Shown: positions 12,035 to 25,178, counted from the stretch's first letter. The stretch is DNA of 64,000 nucleotides from Pseudocercospora fijiensis CIRAD86 (GCF_000340215.1 NW_006921538.1:4538320-4602319), one strand, 5' to 3'. Made by a program: numbers and translations. The notes: generated by a model not told the origin, from the letters alone.

Positions 12035-12368
12035 NNNNNNNNNNNNNNNNNNNNNNNNNNNNNNNNNNNNNNNNNNNNNNNNNNNNNNNNNNNNNNNNNN
12101 NNNNNNNNNNNNNNNNNNNNNNNNNNNNNNNNNNNNNNNNNNNNNNNNNNNNNNNNNNNNNNNNNNNNNNNNNNNNNNNNNNNNNNNNNNNNNNNNNNNN
12201 NNNNNNNNNNNNNNNNNNNNNNNNNNNNNNNNNNNNNNNNNNNNNNNNNNNNNNNNNNNNNNNNNNNNNNNNNNNNNNNNNNNNNNNNNNNNNNNNNNNN
12301 NNNNNNNNNNNNNNNNNNNNNNNNNNNNNNNNNNNNNNNNNNNNNNNNNNNNNNNNNNNNNNNNNNNN
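12035..12368. other. Assembly gap (334 N)
   Basis: A run of N inside the SNF2-like pseudogene. Coding sequence on both sides is consistent with one gene, so the missing piece is probably its linker before the helicase core. Confidence 1.
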
Positions 12369-13460
12369 GCGCCGTATAGAAGATAAAGGTTATTCTAGAC
12401 TCCCTCGATCCTATAATCGATCGGCTAGATCTAGCGTATATTCCTACGTTCTTTGTAGGCACTTCTACTACGCTTTATAGACCTGCTCTCTAGCTAGTCT
12501 ATCTAGTCTTAGAACTAGAGATATATAGAGAAGACCTCTATTAAGGACTGCTACTCTTATACCTATATAACAAGATAAAGAATAAGAATAATAATGCCTC
12601 GGTTAACCTATTACTCGAGCCGATAAGGATCTCTCGCGTCGCTACTACTACTACCCTAGTCTATATCGACCCGAAGGCTAGCCGAGTAAACACTAAAGAG
12701 TAGGAAGAGCGTATAGGCAATATTATAGAGATATTACTAAACCTCGTTAAGAAGGGTCTATACGATAGATCTACTACTACGGAGATATAGCGTATATAAG
12801 GCAATACCGATCCGGATACTACGCTTAAGACGTTCGATATTTTATCTAAGCGCGGTAATATAAATCTAGGGACTAGCCTACGCCTAGACAACTTTGCTAA
12901 TAACAAGGCGCGTATCGCCTATATTAATAATATTATCCTTACTACCGGTAGCGCGCGTCTGTATCTATAGCTTTTTAGCGATCCTACTAAGATCGAGCGC
13001 CTAGGGTTCGATGCCGTAATACCTAAGGTTAATATAGGCGAAGTATAAGCCTTCTAATAGCGTTACGCCGAAGACACTAATAACAAGCGTGCTAGCGCTT
13101 ATAACACCGATAGTACCCTAGTTATCGATAGTAAGATATTTACGCTTATTAACTCCGCTATAAACTAGAAGAGCGCTAAGGCACCTACGTTCGAGGACGC
13201 CTATACTTCGCTCGATATTATACCCGAAACATTAAGCGTACTAGACAGCTTTACTAAGTTAGGGTTTAAGGCTATATACTACGGGCTAAGCTTGCAGCCT
13301 TAGTAGGTAACTAGTATAGCGTACCTTAAGCGTATAATGCTCTCTCCTACTCGGTTCGCTATTATAGGCGACGACGTTAGCCTTAGTAAGACTATTTAGG
13401 TCCTCGTTACGATCTACGAGATAGCGAAAGAGACTACCCGCTAGATTAAGGTCTACGATA

Positions 13461-13624
13461 GTAAGCTTTCCCTACGATTTATTACAAAACTTTAGGTATA
13501 TACCTATTCTTACGAGATTTAGGTACGCGCCTAAAGTTTTATTATTTCCGATCGTTATAATTTTTAGGTATACGCCTAAAGTTCCTTCCTACTAACGAAA
13601 CCTTTACTAACTTTTCTTATCTAG
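13461..13624 (+). other. Intron 2 of SNF2 copy 1
   Basis: GTAAGC donor, TTTACTAAC branch site and TTCTTATCTAG acceptor. Joining the exons restores the frame (..VYD-N-KVYSR..) just after motif I. It contains one complete CTTTAGGTA inverted repeat (13488-13537) and a half copy. Confidence 0.85.
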
Positions 13625-15044
13625 ACAAAGTCTATTCCCGCGTAAGCGTCGCAATAACTAATACTACTACGAAGTACCTAGTAGACTATCCCGACTAGTT
13701 CCCCCTTAACTAAACGCCTAAGAAGCGTAATATTATCGAGAAGATACAAGCTAGCGACGAGGCATTTAATCGTAATACCTCTATAAACAAGGCTAGAGCG
13801 GAGCTTAGTCTACGCCCTAAACACTACCTACCGATTATCGTCTACCTACCGAATAGTCTTACGGCTTAGCTTACTAATGCCGGTATATACTTCTACGATC
13901 TAGAGGGTAACCGTTCTAAGCATATCTATATATATACGTTCTATTTACTCGGTATTAAGAAGAATTAGCGAGATAATTAGTTTACTAAGTCTACGCCTAT
14001 CCCTATAAACCTCGAGGCTCTAAAGAGTTAGTTAGCTACCTAGAACGGCGATAACGAACAGACATCGCGCAATCTAGTGCTTACTACCTACTAAGTACTG
14101 CCTAGATAGATCCTCGAGGTCGGATCGACCGTTAGGGTCTCTAAGAAGCGAACTATAGCTATTAACGAAGATAACGAGGACGTCGACGGCTTCGCGGGCG
14201 ATATCTTAGACGACAAGGATAGAGGTACTACGCTTGCCGACCTCTAGTAGGCGGACCTTATAATATTAAACGTTCTGCTTATCCCCGAGGACTCCTTCTC
14301 TCTTATCGCGGCCGACGAGGGTTATATAGTAGGCAACCCTAAGGCTAATTAGACCGACGTATTATATAAGTTACGACCGTAGAATAGTATAGCTATTATT
14401 ACTACTATAGTTATTCGCAACTACGTATATAATATAGCGTCGATTGTCCGCTTTAGTTAGCGCTAAGTTAAGAACCTCCTAGATTTAGGTTCTAATCTTA
14501 AGAAGAACGGTATAAACGTCGATAAATATAGACGTCTATCTTATAAGTTCGAGACACTCTACGACCGTAACTAGAGTAAGATTCTAGATACCCCGTATAG
14601 GCTTACGGGCTGCCTAGATCTCCTACTTAACTAGTACTATCTAGCCGCGCTCTATCCTAAAGCGATCTATAAGGCGATAGGTAGTACGACAAATATCGGC
14701 TTCGTAATGCTACTGCTTCTAAGTCTAGTCTAAATCCGCTATATTAAGGGCTAAACGATCGTCGCGAATAGCGTCGACTATCGTATCGGCACCGATATCC
14801 TACCTATATACTTCTATAATATCGAGATTCGTATAGACGATACTAGCTATACGATCTATAATAGAGCCTATAGGTAGTTTACTAATACGGCAGATAGTAA
14901 GCGTCTATATACTATAGACAAAGACGATAAGACCGGTTATAGTACTAGCCTACGCTGTTAGCTTATACTAACCTCTAATAACCCTATTAGCTCGGTTATA
15001 CTAAGGCGCCGCTTAGATACGAGTGCTAAGCTTATTAACTTATT

Positions 15045-15144
15045 ATAAGTTTTCTAAAACTTTAGGTATATACCTTTTTTAGCTACGATTTAGGTATATA
15101 TCTAAAGTTTCTATATTTTAGATATTGCTAACCTTTTATTATAG
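15045..15144 (+). other. Intron 3 of SNF2 copy 1, donor lost
   Basis: The donor now reads ATAAGT but is preceded by T, so a TpG to TpA change explains loss of GTAAGT. The branch site GCTAAC and acceptor TTATTATAG are intact, and joining gives ..LINL-L-TNRSID.. in frame. It contains one CTTTAGGTA inverted repeat. Confidence 0.8.
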
Positions 15145-15608
15145 GACTAATAGGTCTATCGACCCTTTTACGTACCTTTATATATCCCTTAAGGGCGACC
15201 TCTAGATACTACCGCCCTCGGATCGATTTAGCTGCCTTAACTTCCTCTACCGCGTATCCCCGAAGCATTATACTTTCCTAGAGATCGTCCGAAATATCGT
15301 ACTTATCGAGTTACTAAAGCTCGTAGTCTAGGCCTACGAACCTATCTCGCTCCTAATTGTCGAGGCTATTTGCGGCCTACTCTAGATCCTATATATTATA
15401 ATCCGCGCTAGTATTAGTAATCGTAGCCGCGTCCTAGCCGAGCGCGCCTTCCTAAACGACCCTAGCGTTCGTATTATAATTATCTCTTCGTATATAGGAG
15501 CCGAGTCCGCTAACTACTAGAAGGTAGCTTTCTTTATAGTTATACTCGACGCCGTTTCGTTCCGTATTAAGTGCTAAGCTAGCGGTCGACTTTACCGTAT
15601 AGGCTAAG

Positions 15609-15690
15609 CACACGTTCCTTCTGCCAGATACGCGACTGCCACCGCGACCAGCAGCGACACAATAATGGCCGAGGCTCAAGATCCCACTTA
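15609..15690 (+). other. CpA-rich island that escaped RIP
   Basis: In about 80 bases there are roughly nine CA and three TG dinucleotides, far more than in the surrounding kilobases, within the exon just after SNF2 motif VI. The frame here has no stops. Confidence 0.7.
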
Positions 15691-16251
15691 AGTAGATTCG
15701 CTCTACCTATACCCTTAGCCCGGAAGATATAGAGGTTATTATACGAGACTACCTATTCTAAAACAACTATACTAAACAACGCGAAAACGACGCCGCGGAG
15801 GAGCCGACCGGCCTCGTTCGAGAGTCTATCGAGACGCGTATCTATACAGTTATAGCCGACGCCCTACTACGTACTATATATAGCGTACGCTCCCCTTATA
15901 CTAACCCTGTATAGGCTAATATTATAGATCCTACTAGAAAGAATACGTTGCCGAACGAGACGCTATTCCGTTTAGTATATAGCGGTACGGTTGCTCGTAA
16001 GGTTATCGGACAGATCTAGGATAGGAAGAGAGAAGGCGACGACTAGCTCGTTAACGAGGACCTACCTCCCGATTAAGTAGATAAGCTCGAGGTTAAGCTA
16101 GTCGCTAAGTACGTTAAGGACCGCTAGTACCTCTAGCGTAAGACTAGGCTATTAACTATCTAATAAGATAAGGTTAATAATATCGTATAGTATTGCGCCG
16201 ACTAGCTTATATATAGAGATACCGCAAGGCTAGCGCACTTAAGTAGAACCG

Positions 16252-16360
16252 GTATATTCTCCTATTTAAACTTTAGGTATATATCTATTATTATATACTT
16301 TAGGTATATACCTAAAGTTTCTTCTAAATATTTCTAAGTTAATACTAATAACGATTATAG
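16252..16360 (+). other. Intron 4 of SNF2 copy 1
   Basis: GTATAT donor, TACTAATAAC branch site and GATTATAG acceptor; joining keeps the frame (..LSRT-D-IVS..). It holds one CTTTAGGTA inverted repeat (about 16268-16320). Confidence 0.8.
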
Positions 16361-17390
16361 ATATCGTATCCTAGTTCTATAACTAGGTCGACTCGCTATC
16401 CGACTATATTATTAATAGCCTCGCCTACGTTATAGAGAAGGAGGGTATAGTAGTCCCTCTATAGCTCCGATAAGATAGACCTCCGTTCTCCCTAATATAA
16501 ACTACCCCTTCCCTAGAAGAGGACGAAGAGTAGCCCTCTTAGAAGCCCGACCTATTATCCCTCGGTAAGGAGGTTAAGAATAGTATTATTAATAGTAAGT
16601 AGTACGAATTAGTTGCTACGGTAAACTAGAACCTAAACGCTATAAAGCCGACCGACCTAGCCTACGCTAAGGTTCGAAAGTCTCTACGCGAGCTTTAGAG
16701 CCTTATTAGAGAGTAGGAGGACTACGAGGATTAACTAATAGTATTTAAGGAGCGCTAGGCGGAGAAGGTAGCCGTAGCGTAGAAGAAAGCTTATATATTA
16801 CTATCGCCGCTAGATAGTCCTCTACTATCTCTATCGCCTCCTCTACTACCTCTATCCCTAGGTACGGTAAACGGCGATCTACTATATCCCTCCTCTTTCG
16901 TCCTACTACTAGCTATAGTTAACGATAATCTACTACGTACTCCTTTACCTAATAGCGACCTCTCCGATCGCTTAGATATACTACCTACTCCTTTATCCGG
17001 ATCTCTAGAGCCGACTACTATAGAGATCGCTACTACTATCTTAAATACTAAGGCTCTACGTAACAAGTTCGTTATCTTAAACCTGCCTAGTTTGCCTCCT
17101 ATATCTAATAGTACCCGGGCGGTTAGCGAGATAGCGTTCGTAGATAGATTTAATCGGTTAAGTAGGTAGGGGCGAGTCTAGGCGTACGATTACCTACGAG
17201 ATTTATCGGGCAGTGCTTACTAGAAGTAAGGCAAGAATCTATTTAATAAGTAGTAGGGTATTTAGTAATATAGTTGTCGGTAATATAGTTAAAGCTAGTT
17301 CGTAGTAGTAGATGTCTCTCCTCTCCTATATTATATATATATATATCTACTAGTTAGTAGCTTAGGGCGGAAATACGTCTATAGCAACAA

Positions 17391-17628
17391 AAGTTTAGGT
17401 ATATACCTAAAGTCTCTTCCTATACTAATATAGTATTAAAGTATCTATCTTAAAAACATATATACCTAATACTTAGTAGGTAGGTATTAAAAATTATCTA
17501 TATCGGCGAAAGTTTAGGTATATACTAAAAGTTTCTCCCTCTACTAATATAGTATTAAAGTATCCGTTATAAAAAACATATATATATAATAGCTAGTTAG
17601 TTGAAAATTGTCTATAGCTATACGCGAA
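17391..17628. repeat. 119-bp tandem duplication with palindrome motif
   Basis: Copies 17391-17509 and 17510-17628 each start aagtttaggtatata and share tactaatatagtattaaag. Each opens with a CTTTAGGTA-type motif, so a family member has been tandemly copied at the 3' end of the SNF2-like gene. Confidence 0.85.
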
Positions 17629-17647
17629 TACGTTTAGTATACGGCTC

Positions 17648-18284
17648 GCGTTCGAGATATAGCTCGCTATCGCCTATAAGACGTCGCGTTCGAGATATAG
17701 CGAGATATCGCGTTTAAGATATAGCTCGCTATCGCCTTCGAGATTAAGCGTTCGAGATATCCGCTATCGCGTTCGAGATATCGTATCCGAGATATCGTAT
17801 TCGAGATATCGCTCGCTATCGTATTCGAGATATCGCTCGCTATCGTATTCGAGATATTACTCGCTATTATATTCGGGATATCGCTCGCTATCGCGTTCGA
17901 GATATCCCTTTCGAGATATCGTATCCGAGATATTATATTCGAGATATCGCTCGCTATCGCGTTTAAGATATTATATTTTAGGTATCGCGTTTAAGATATA
18001 GCTCGCTATTGCCTTCGAGATATCGCGTTCGAGATATAGCTCGCTATTACGTTCGAGATATCGTATTTAAGATATCGTATTTAAGATATAGCTCGCTATC
18101 GCCTTCGAGATATTACGTTCGAGATACGGCTCGCTATCGCCCCCTTCGATAATAAGATATTATATTCGGGATATAGGTCGCTTTCGCCTTCGGGATATAG
18201 GTCGCTTTCGGAATACGGGTCGCTTTCGCCTTCGGAATACGAGTCGCTTTCGGAATATAGGTCGCTTTCGTCTTATATAGCTCG
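17648..18284. repeat. Minisatellite of TTCGAGATATAGCTCGCTAT units
   Basis: More than 25 imperfect copies of ttcgagatat, alternating with agctcgctatcgc, giving units of roughly 12-24 bases. Sequence varies mainly C/T and G/A. No coding frame is supported. Confidence 0.9.
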
Positions 18285-18440
18285 CTTCCGGATTTCGGGA
18301 AGCGGCCTACCCCCGGATTTCGGAAAGCGGCTTACCCCTAGATTTCGGGAAGCGGCTTACCCCTAGATTTCGGGAAGCGGCTTATCCCTAGATTTCGGGA
18401 AGCGGCTCGCTCTCGGATATCGGAAAGTAGGGGTTACCTC
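18285..18440. repeat. 25-bp minisatellite, about 5 copies
   Basis: A second array directly after the first: gatttcgggaagcggcttac followed by cccta, repeated five to six times with small changes. Confidence 0.9.
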
Positions 18441-18492
18441 GGTATTTAGCCCGCTCTCGGATATATCTCGGATCCGGCTAGATCCTAGAGCT

Positions 18493-18579
18493 AAACATTC
18501 TAGTGTTACAATGTTCGAGTATATAGCGTAGGCGCGGCCGTATGTCCTCTAAACACTAAATAGGGACATTAGAATGTTT
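18493..18579. repeat. 87-bp imperfect inverted repeat
   Basis: aaacattcta (18493) pairs with tagaatgttt (ending 18579), with gtgtt/aacac inside. It lies between the minisatellites and the RecQ-like gene and may be a promoter hairpin or a small inverted-repeat element. Confidence 0.6.
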
Positions 18580-18915
18580 GTACTAAAACGTTTGCTTTCT
18601 ATTAGTAGACTTCGCCTACGGCCGTAGAATTCGCCTATAGCCGTTTCTTCTCGTTGCCCCTAAGAGTCGGTTATATACCTACGTATTGTTTATATACGAC
18701 TCCCTTTACGTCGCTCCTACGTAAAGTTTAGACAATCTACCTTCGCGTCCTAAGTCTCGCTAATCTATCCTAGCGTAAATATAGCTACTAGACAATCTAT
18801 TCTTTTTATTAGTAGCTTGTTACTTTATACTATTACCTTACTATTATAGCAGATTACTAGCCCCTTTATTGTATATAAGTACAGGTTTCTTCTTTACAAG
18901 TATAACGCGCGTCTA
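18580..18915. other. Upstream region of RecQ-like gene, nothing recognised
   Basis: No continuous frame; a pair of cctacggccg/cctatagccg repeats and pyrimidine-rich stretches are the only features seen. It probably holds the promoter of the next gene. Confidence 0.35.
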
Positions 18916-21900
18916 ATAGAGATGTCTCGACCCGACTTAATCTTATTACCCCCGCGTAGTATAAAGATTTCCTCGTAGTATAGAAACTAACCGACGAGAA
19001 CGTAATAGCTCTTAAAGTCCTACGCGGACCTAACGAACCTAGAACTACGAAGGTAGATACACTTAGGCGTATATTCGAACAGATCGGTAATTCTATCGAG
19101 AGTAACTCGGTTAGGGCGACTATACTCTAGCGGTACGCTCTATAGCACAAGATCTAGGAGACTAGTGCTAATCCTTTACTCCGTATATCCTAAGCCTTCG
19201 TTCGAAGCCTCGACTAGTACGGCCTAATCTATTACGCCGTCGTCCTCGGAATATCTATAGACGCCTCCCGCCGAGTAAGTAACCGTATTATCGAAGCCGC
19301 CTAGGGCGAAGATTAGTTTACTTAAGCCTCGGAGCTTGTCCGGCTTCCGTTTAGCGCTCTACTTTTAGTACCTAAACGTATTCTCGCCGATATTGTAGCT
19401 ACTACTCGGATTGGACTTAGTCTCGAAGAAGCCTATCGCTTCTAGATATAAGGCAAACAGAAGAGGCTCGCGGAAGCCTAGAATAGTCGCGTTAATAAGA
19501 GGAAGAGCGCTCTTTACGATTTTATTACCGGCAGTAATATTACCGCTATAAGAGACGCTTACAAACCGAAACCTAGCAAGGAACGCACGATATAGGCCTA
19601 CCTACCTAACATTCCTAAAGACTACATCGTTCTCTAAGGCTTTAAAACGGGGCGCAATTTACTAGCGCCGAAAAAACACCTATTACGCGCCTTCCGTAAA
19701 AAACATCTAAGGAAACCTAGGGTTAAAGCGGGTAGTAACATACTAGTACTAGATTTATAGCTAGAAGACGATAGCGTAGAACCCGATATGCCGGCATTAG
19801 ACGACGAAGGAGGGAAAGGTACCTAGGACAATCCTCCTAACGTAGACGGAGATACGGCTTCTAATTTTCTTAATATATACGATAGATTAGAGCTCCGTTT
19901 ACAATGTCGCCGGCTTAGCCGTAGAGAAGGGATAGAAGCCTACTATACCTACTACCGCAAATAGTAGATAGACTTTACCTATACTTTGCTACCGAATATT
20001 AGAGAGCGTCTCGCTACGTTAGGCTAGCTACCGTATATATAAACTTTAATTACTCCGTTCCTACTACGTACCGTCCCTATACCTAATATATATAAATGCT
20101 AACTATTTTGCTATATAGCGAAAGATCTACCCGTTTTCTAGCTAGCAAAGTGGTCTGCATCTTATACCTTTTACTTAATCTTACGACCGCCTCGCTTAGA
20201 AGCCCGTAACCTATACGTATATAGCTCCCTACTATCCCGAGGCGGATTAGCTCGTAGCTATATACTATCTATTCTAACCGCCTGCCCGGATTTCTAACTA
20301 GTTTATACCTACGCTATACTAAGTTATATTCTATACGACCTTCGCCTTATTATCTTCCTATACACTATTTATAGTAGATACGGCCTATATAGAGATGCTT
20401 TTAAGGTTTGGGTTAGACAATCCGCGCCTTAACTACTTTAGTCTATAAAGGAGGCGATAGATGTGCGTCCGTTAACGCGCTCTTACGATTAATATATTAT
20501 TACAATCGAGATTATTAGGGTTATAAGAACTACTCCTAATACCTAGGGACCTATATGCCGGAAAGACACTGTTTCGAGGATTACTTCTATTATCTTCCTT
20601 AATATCGCATTATTAAGTACGTAACTTGCCGATACGCTATGCCCCCTTACTATTTTTACGCTTACCTTAGCCGCTAATACCGACATACTATTCCTATTAC
20701 TATCCGTCGCCTTCTTATCGAAGAATTTAAGCCGTTCCCCGATATTGCTATAATACCCGACTAGGTGATTTGGCCCTAGCTAACCGATAATTAAGCCTCG
20801 GAGTTCCCGCTCTACTTCGATTGTTTCCGATATACTACCGTCGACAAATAGGGCGAACAATATATAGCTGTCTTTTACTCGCGTACCTCGATATAAGAGC
20901 ATTATAAAACGCGACATAAGTAGACTAATACCTAGACTCGGGGCGGTAGTAGAAAAGCCCGCCTATAAGAGATACCTAATCGCCTATAGGAGAGCAATGT
21001 CTACGTATAGCAATTCTTCTACCCTAAAGCTAGGTACGAACCCGGATAGAATCGCCTATTCTAGGTCTATCGTCGCGCTCGTATAGTGCCTATTCCCTCC
21101 TTATCGTATAACGACTAGTTTGCGTCTGCCCTAATTAAAGCCTAGGCTAATATCCGGAAGAAACTAGACGAGGATCGAAATATCGTTTACGATAGCTTAG
21201 CCTACGTATCTGCCCTCCCCCCCTAGATTTAGCAACTCTTTATTAACCTTTACGTCGTCTTACTCTATAAAGACGAAATATAGGCCGCTATCCGCCTCCC
21301 TAAAGAAGATAATAAGCCCTATACCGTAGAAGTTATCGCTATTGCTCGCCGAGCGTTCTTTTATACGATAAGGTATTATAGCGAAAGTAGCCCCTATTTT
21401 AACCTTACTAATTCCCGTAAGTAAGCCCTCGCTAACTTTTATAATATAATATAGAAGTCCGACTATTACAAACATTTTCGCTTTCGGCGCTATAAGACCC
21501 GCTCGAGCGAACTCGAATACGCCGACGCTATACTATACGCGCTAGTATATTTTATTCGTTATATCTTCCCTAAAGTTCTATTTTTCCCTTCTATAATGTC
21601 GCTTACCGATAAACTTAACGACGACGTCGACGCCGAAGTCGCTAGTTAAGTAAGCGATAAAGTCGACGAAAAAGTCGACTATAGCCCTACCTAAGTAACG
21701 CTAACCGACGAATAGCGCGAACTCTAGAATAAACTTAGCGACCGCGTCCGAAGCAGTATTACCGAGACCGAAGAACTAGAACTATATCCTCTTATTTCCT
21801 AGTTATTACTCTCCCTATTCTAGTACCTAATTAGTAGTCGTTAGTTCTGCTCCCCGCTCCTTAGCTACCTCGCCCTTTATACGGTATAACCGTATTCGGG

Positions 21901-24900
21901 CGTATAGCGGGAGCCGAACGACTTTAATTACTATCTCTCCGCTATTGTTTAGATAGGGCAACTCCTTATATTTAACTACTCCCGGCGTTATAACTAGGGC
22001 TTCGACCGCGACGACGAAGTTTTAGAGGCTATTAAGTATAAGATAGAGTTACTCTTTACGCGAGAGACCGCTATCCGAGAAATTGTCCGCTAGCGTAGTG
22101 CCCTCTTCGCCTTTACTAGCAACTATATATCGACTAATTAGGCTATCTAGGCCGCCGACAGTAAATCCGTTTAATTTAGGGACGTCGTACTACGAGTTAT
22201 AGACCTAACTACCCTACTCGAGTATTGCTATCGATAGGCGTATAAGATCCTACGGCGCGACCTTCTTTTCGGACTCCCGTATAACTCTATCCCCCTTACT
22301 AACCTTTATAACCGCTCCGAAGAAACTACCGTCTACTTTAGCTTCCTCTAGGACAAGTGCAATACTACTATCGTTAACCTAGCTCGGACGTTCGTTATTA
22401 ACGCTATCGCTAGTAATCCGGCTCTATTGCATTTATACTTAGAGGCCGGTTTAGATGCACTCTGCCTTAGCTCGGTAGTCGGCGCGTATAAGCATTGCGT
22501 CTAAGAGTTCCTTTAGCTACTTAGCGTCCTTATATTTATTAGTAGCGGTTAGCCCGCCCGCAAACCCGAATTCTTCTCAGCGATATAGCGTAATACTTAG
22601 TCGGTCCGCTCTATTACTATCTAAGATAGATGCGTTATAATTTACCTAACCTATACTAAGCTCCGCTAGAAGCTAAATAACAAACAAAACGTCTACTTCC
22701 TATTTAAGCTCGGCCGCCTACTTATCGATTACCTTATATATATTCAACTATTTCGCGAGCTCTACTAGTATTAATCTAACCCTAGGTAGATACTTAGTCC
22801 TTTCCTTTAGTCTAAGGACAACCTCGTCTAGTCGGATAACACTATAACCCGACACCTTCGTCGATAGACCGTAGCCGCTAGCCTGCCCGCCTTCGGTATT
22901 AGCGAGTAGCGTTACTTCTCTATCGCTATCGTTAAGAAATTCTTTAGCAAATTCGTAGGCTTCGATTAATCGGACGTAGACGACGAAGACAACGAGGTCG
23001 ACGATATAGAGGTAGCTATAGCTAGGTAGCGTAACTATAGTCTCTATACCGCTAACATTTTATATACTAACGCTAATCTATTCGCCGCGTCGTCTAACTT
23101 ATAGGATAGCTTAATCTAAGGCGGGTACCGCGCGTCTCGTATCTAGTCGAACTTCCTCTAGCTTCCTACCGCTATTACTCGCTACTAGGGGACCTAGCTG
23201 TCGCTAGGTAGCTCTATTAGCAACCTCTTAGCACTCGAGAATAGTAGTCTCGCCCCTATCTTTACCCTCGATAAAGCCCTATAGTACGCGCGCGAAATTA
23301 TATAAAACTTGCGGCTATAGTAGAAGAGCGAGAGTTAAGCGACCGCTATACGATAGATCCTCTCCCTCGAGGCCCGACTACTCGTCGTCCTCGGCACTAG
23401 CGCCGGCAAGAGTCTCCTCTTTATAGTTCCTTACTATATAAAAGGTACGCGGACTACTATACTTATCCTTCCTCTAGTTGCTCTATAAGTTAATATACTT
23501 ACCCGACTTAAAGCCGCTAAAGTGTCCTACGTAGTATAGTAACTAGGAATAGAGCGCCCCGCTTCCCTCGTCCTAGTTAGCGCTAAGGCCGCCTACTCTA
23601 CCTAATTTATTATATATATACGGCGTCTCGGGGTCTAGAACTAGCTCGATTGTATTTTCGTCGACAAGTGCTATTTAACCGTAACTGCGTTGCCGTACCG
23701 CTCTATCTTTCGCTAATTTAGCTATCTCGGGTCGATTAGTACCTAGGTCGTCTACCTAACCGCTACTCTACTACTATTAATAGAACCTAAATTCCTATAG
23801 CGTAACGTTATCGCCTAGCCTATAACAGTACGGCGGAGTACTAATCGCGCTAATATTATATATTGTGTTTCCTTATACTAGTAGGTATAGTTACTACTTA
23901 TAGCCGTACGACTTATTAGGAAGCAACCTAGGGCGAGTATATTCGCACCCGGCGATCGCGTCCTAGTATTCGTATATAGTCTCGACTACGCCGAGTAGCT
24001 AGCGAGGGAAATTAATTGCCCGTACTTTACTACCGCTAGTAGAACTGCTAGCGAGAAAGAACAGCTACTCGACGCCTAGCTTAATAGCACCGACAATCTA
24101 TTTCTCGTCGCTACTCCTACGCTCGGCGAAGGATTCGACGTACTATGTATCCGGGTTGTTGTCTACGTCGGCCTCCTACCCTTACTAATATTATTCGTAT
24201 AATAGTCCGGTCGCGCTAGGCGAGATAGAAAGCTAGTACTATCTTACCTCCTACTACTAACCGAACTAACTATACTAGCAACGGTCGACTAGAGTAAGCT
24301 TAGCTTCGATTAATACCCTTACGTAGATAACGTTAGTTATATATAGTAGCGCGAGAGGCAAGCTATATAGTAATATACTCGTATAAGTAAATGTTTACGT
24401 CTAATTATATCTAATTACCTCGATAGTCCCTAATTCCGCCTAACGTATATATCTAACCTAGACGATAGTAACGAGCTCTACTAACGATATATATACCGAC
24501 TAGTACTGCCTCTAACCTAGCCCGAAACGCCGTAGGCTTAGGCGATCCGTCGGCAGACCGCCTATTTCTAGCGTATCTAGCAAAACGAAGCTAGTAGTAT
24601 AATGCAGTTCGACCGCAACCTCGCCGTTATCTAACAACTATATACTATCTGCCGCTTCGTTAATCCCCGCCTCCCTATATACTAATTCTCTTAATACCTA
24701 CGCGCTAACTTCGTAGTTGCGAAGAAGAGGCAAGCGCTCTAGGCTAAGCCGATCGAGAGGTACTATACCTACTTCTACTACTATTTCCCTTTTACTATAT
24801 ACTAGGAATATAGCAAGCAAACACGGAGTTGTTAACGGCTAGACGTTATATAGCTAGTCGCTATCGGCGTATTCTAGTCGCTATAGATAGGTCCTACTTA

Positions 24901-25130
24901 GATCTAGGATAAATTCTAGCACTAATTTAAAACGCTAGAGGAATACCTCGGGTAGATAACTTAGAGCACTATATAGGATAGAGAAAAGGCTATCTAAGGT
25001 GTTCGTCTCTGCGCTATCGCTATCGAGCACGTTCTAGCTAGGAACGTTGAACTAGATCCGGTACCCGCTAACAACTATATAGAGTAGGAATTCTAGACGC
25101 TAACTATTTCGCTAGCCGGAAAAAAAACAA
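18916..25130 (+). pseudogene. RecQ-like helicase, telomere-linked type
   Basis: Read through RIP stops, the C-terminal third is a RecQ-type superfamily 2 helicase: Walker A at 23393-23413 (GTSAGKS, family GTGxGKS), a following ILPLVAL motif Ia, and motif II at about 23656-23674 (VDKCY, from DECH). Motif III follows near 23740 (YLTATL) and the second RecA lobe runs to about 24200 (ATPTLGEGFDV). Upstream, 22500-23330 matches the conserved region that precedes the helicase in fungal telomere-linked RecQ proteins (a GQPARxPE-like segment, then a HTK-like segment). The N-terminal 3 kb is an open but unrecognised frame. These genes are typically subtelomeric and multicopy. A possible intron starts with GTATAT at 20033 and contains a TTTGCTAGC-type motif. 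Confidence 0.75.
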
Positions 25131-25178
25131 CAATATACCGGTCGTGCTATTTACTTTTCCGTCTAGCGAAATAGTCGG
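25102..25178. repeat. TTTGCTAGC-family double palindrome
   Basis: Two hairpin arms, actatttcgctagccgga and ttttccgtctagcgaaatag, flank about 35 bases, at the 3' end of the RecQ-like frame. The same arrangement recurs at 29891-29960, 34168-34233, 58625-58684 and 60365-60436. Confidence 0.8.

Larger units (their letters stand above)
10966..17250 (+). pseudogene. SNF2-family ATPase (copy 1)
   Basis: Read through RIP stops this encodes a large SNF2-type chromatin-remodelling/helicase-like ATPase. Seen motifs in order: a QPxQ-like lead at about 13295; motif I at 13368-13396 (GDDVSLSKT, from DDxGLGKT); motif II at 14311-14325 (DEGY, from DEGH); a motif V region at about 15465-15500; and motif VI at 15594-15612 (YRIG plus a TAG, matching RIGQ). 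The N-terminal 150 residues are Lys/Pro/Thr-rich, and the segment before the gap is acidic. Four introns can be placed by frame and splice consensus, and each holds a CTTTAGGTA motif. A 334-base assembly gap interrupts the coding part. The region after motif VI is long (to about 17250) and unrecognised. A second SNF2-type gene lies at 57.8-62.1 kb. Confidence 0.8.
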
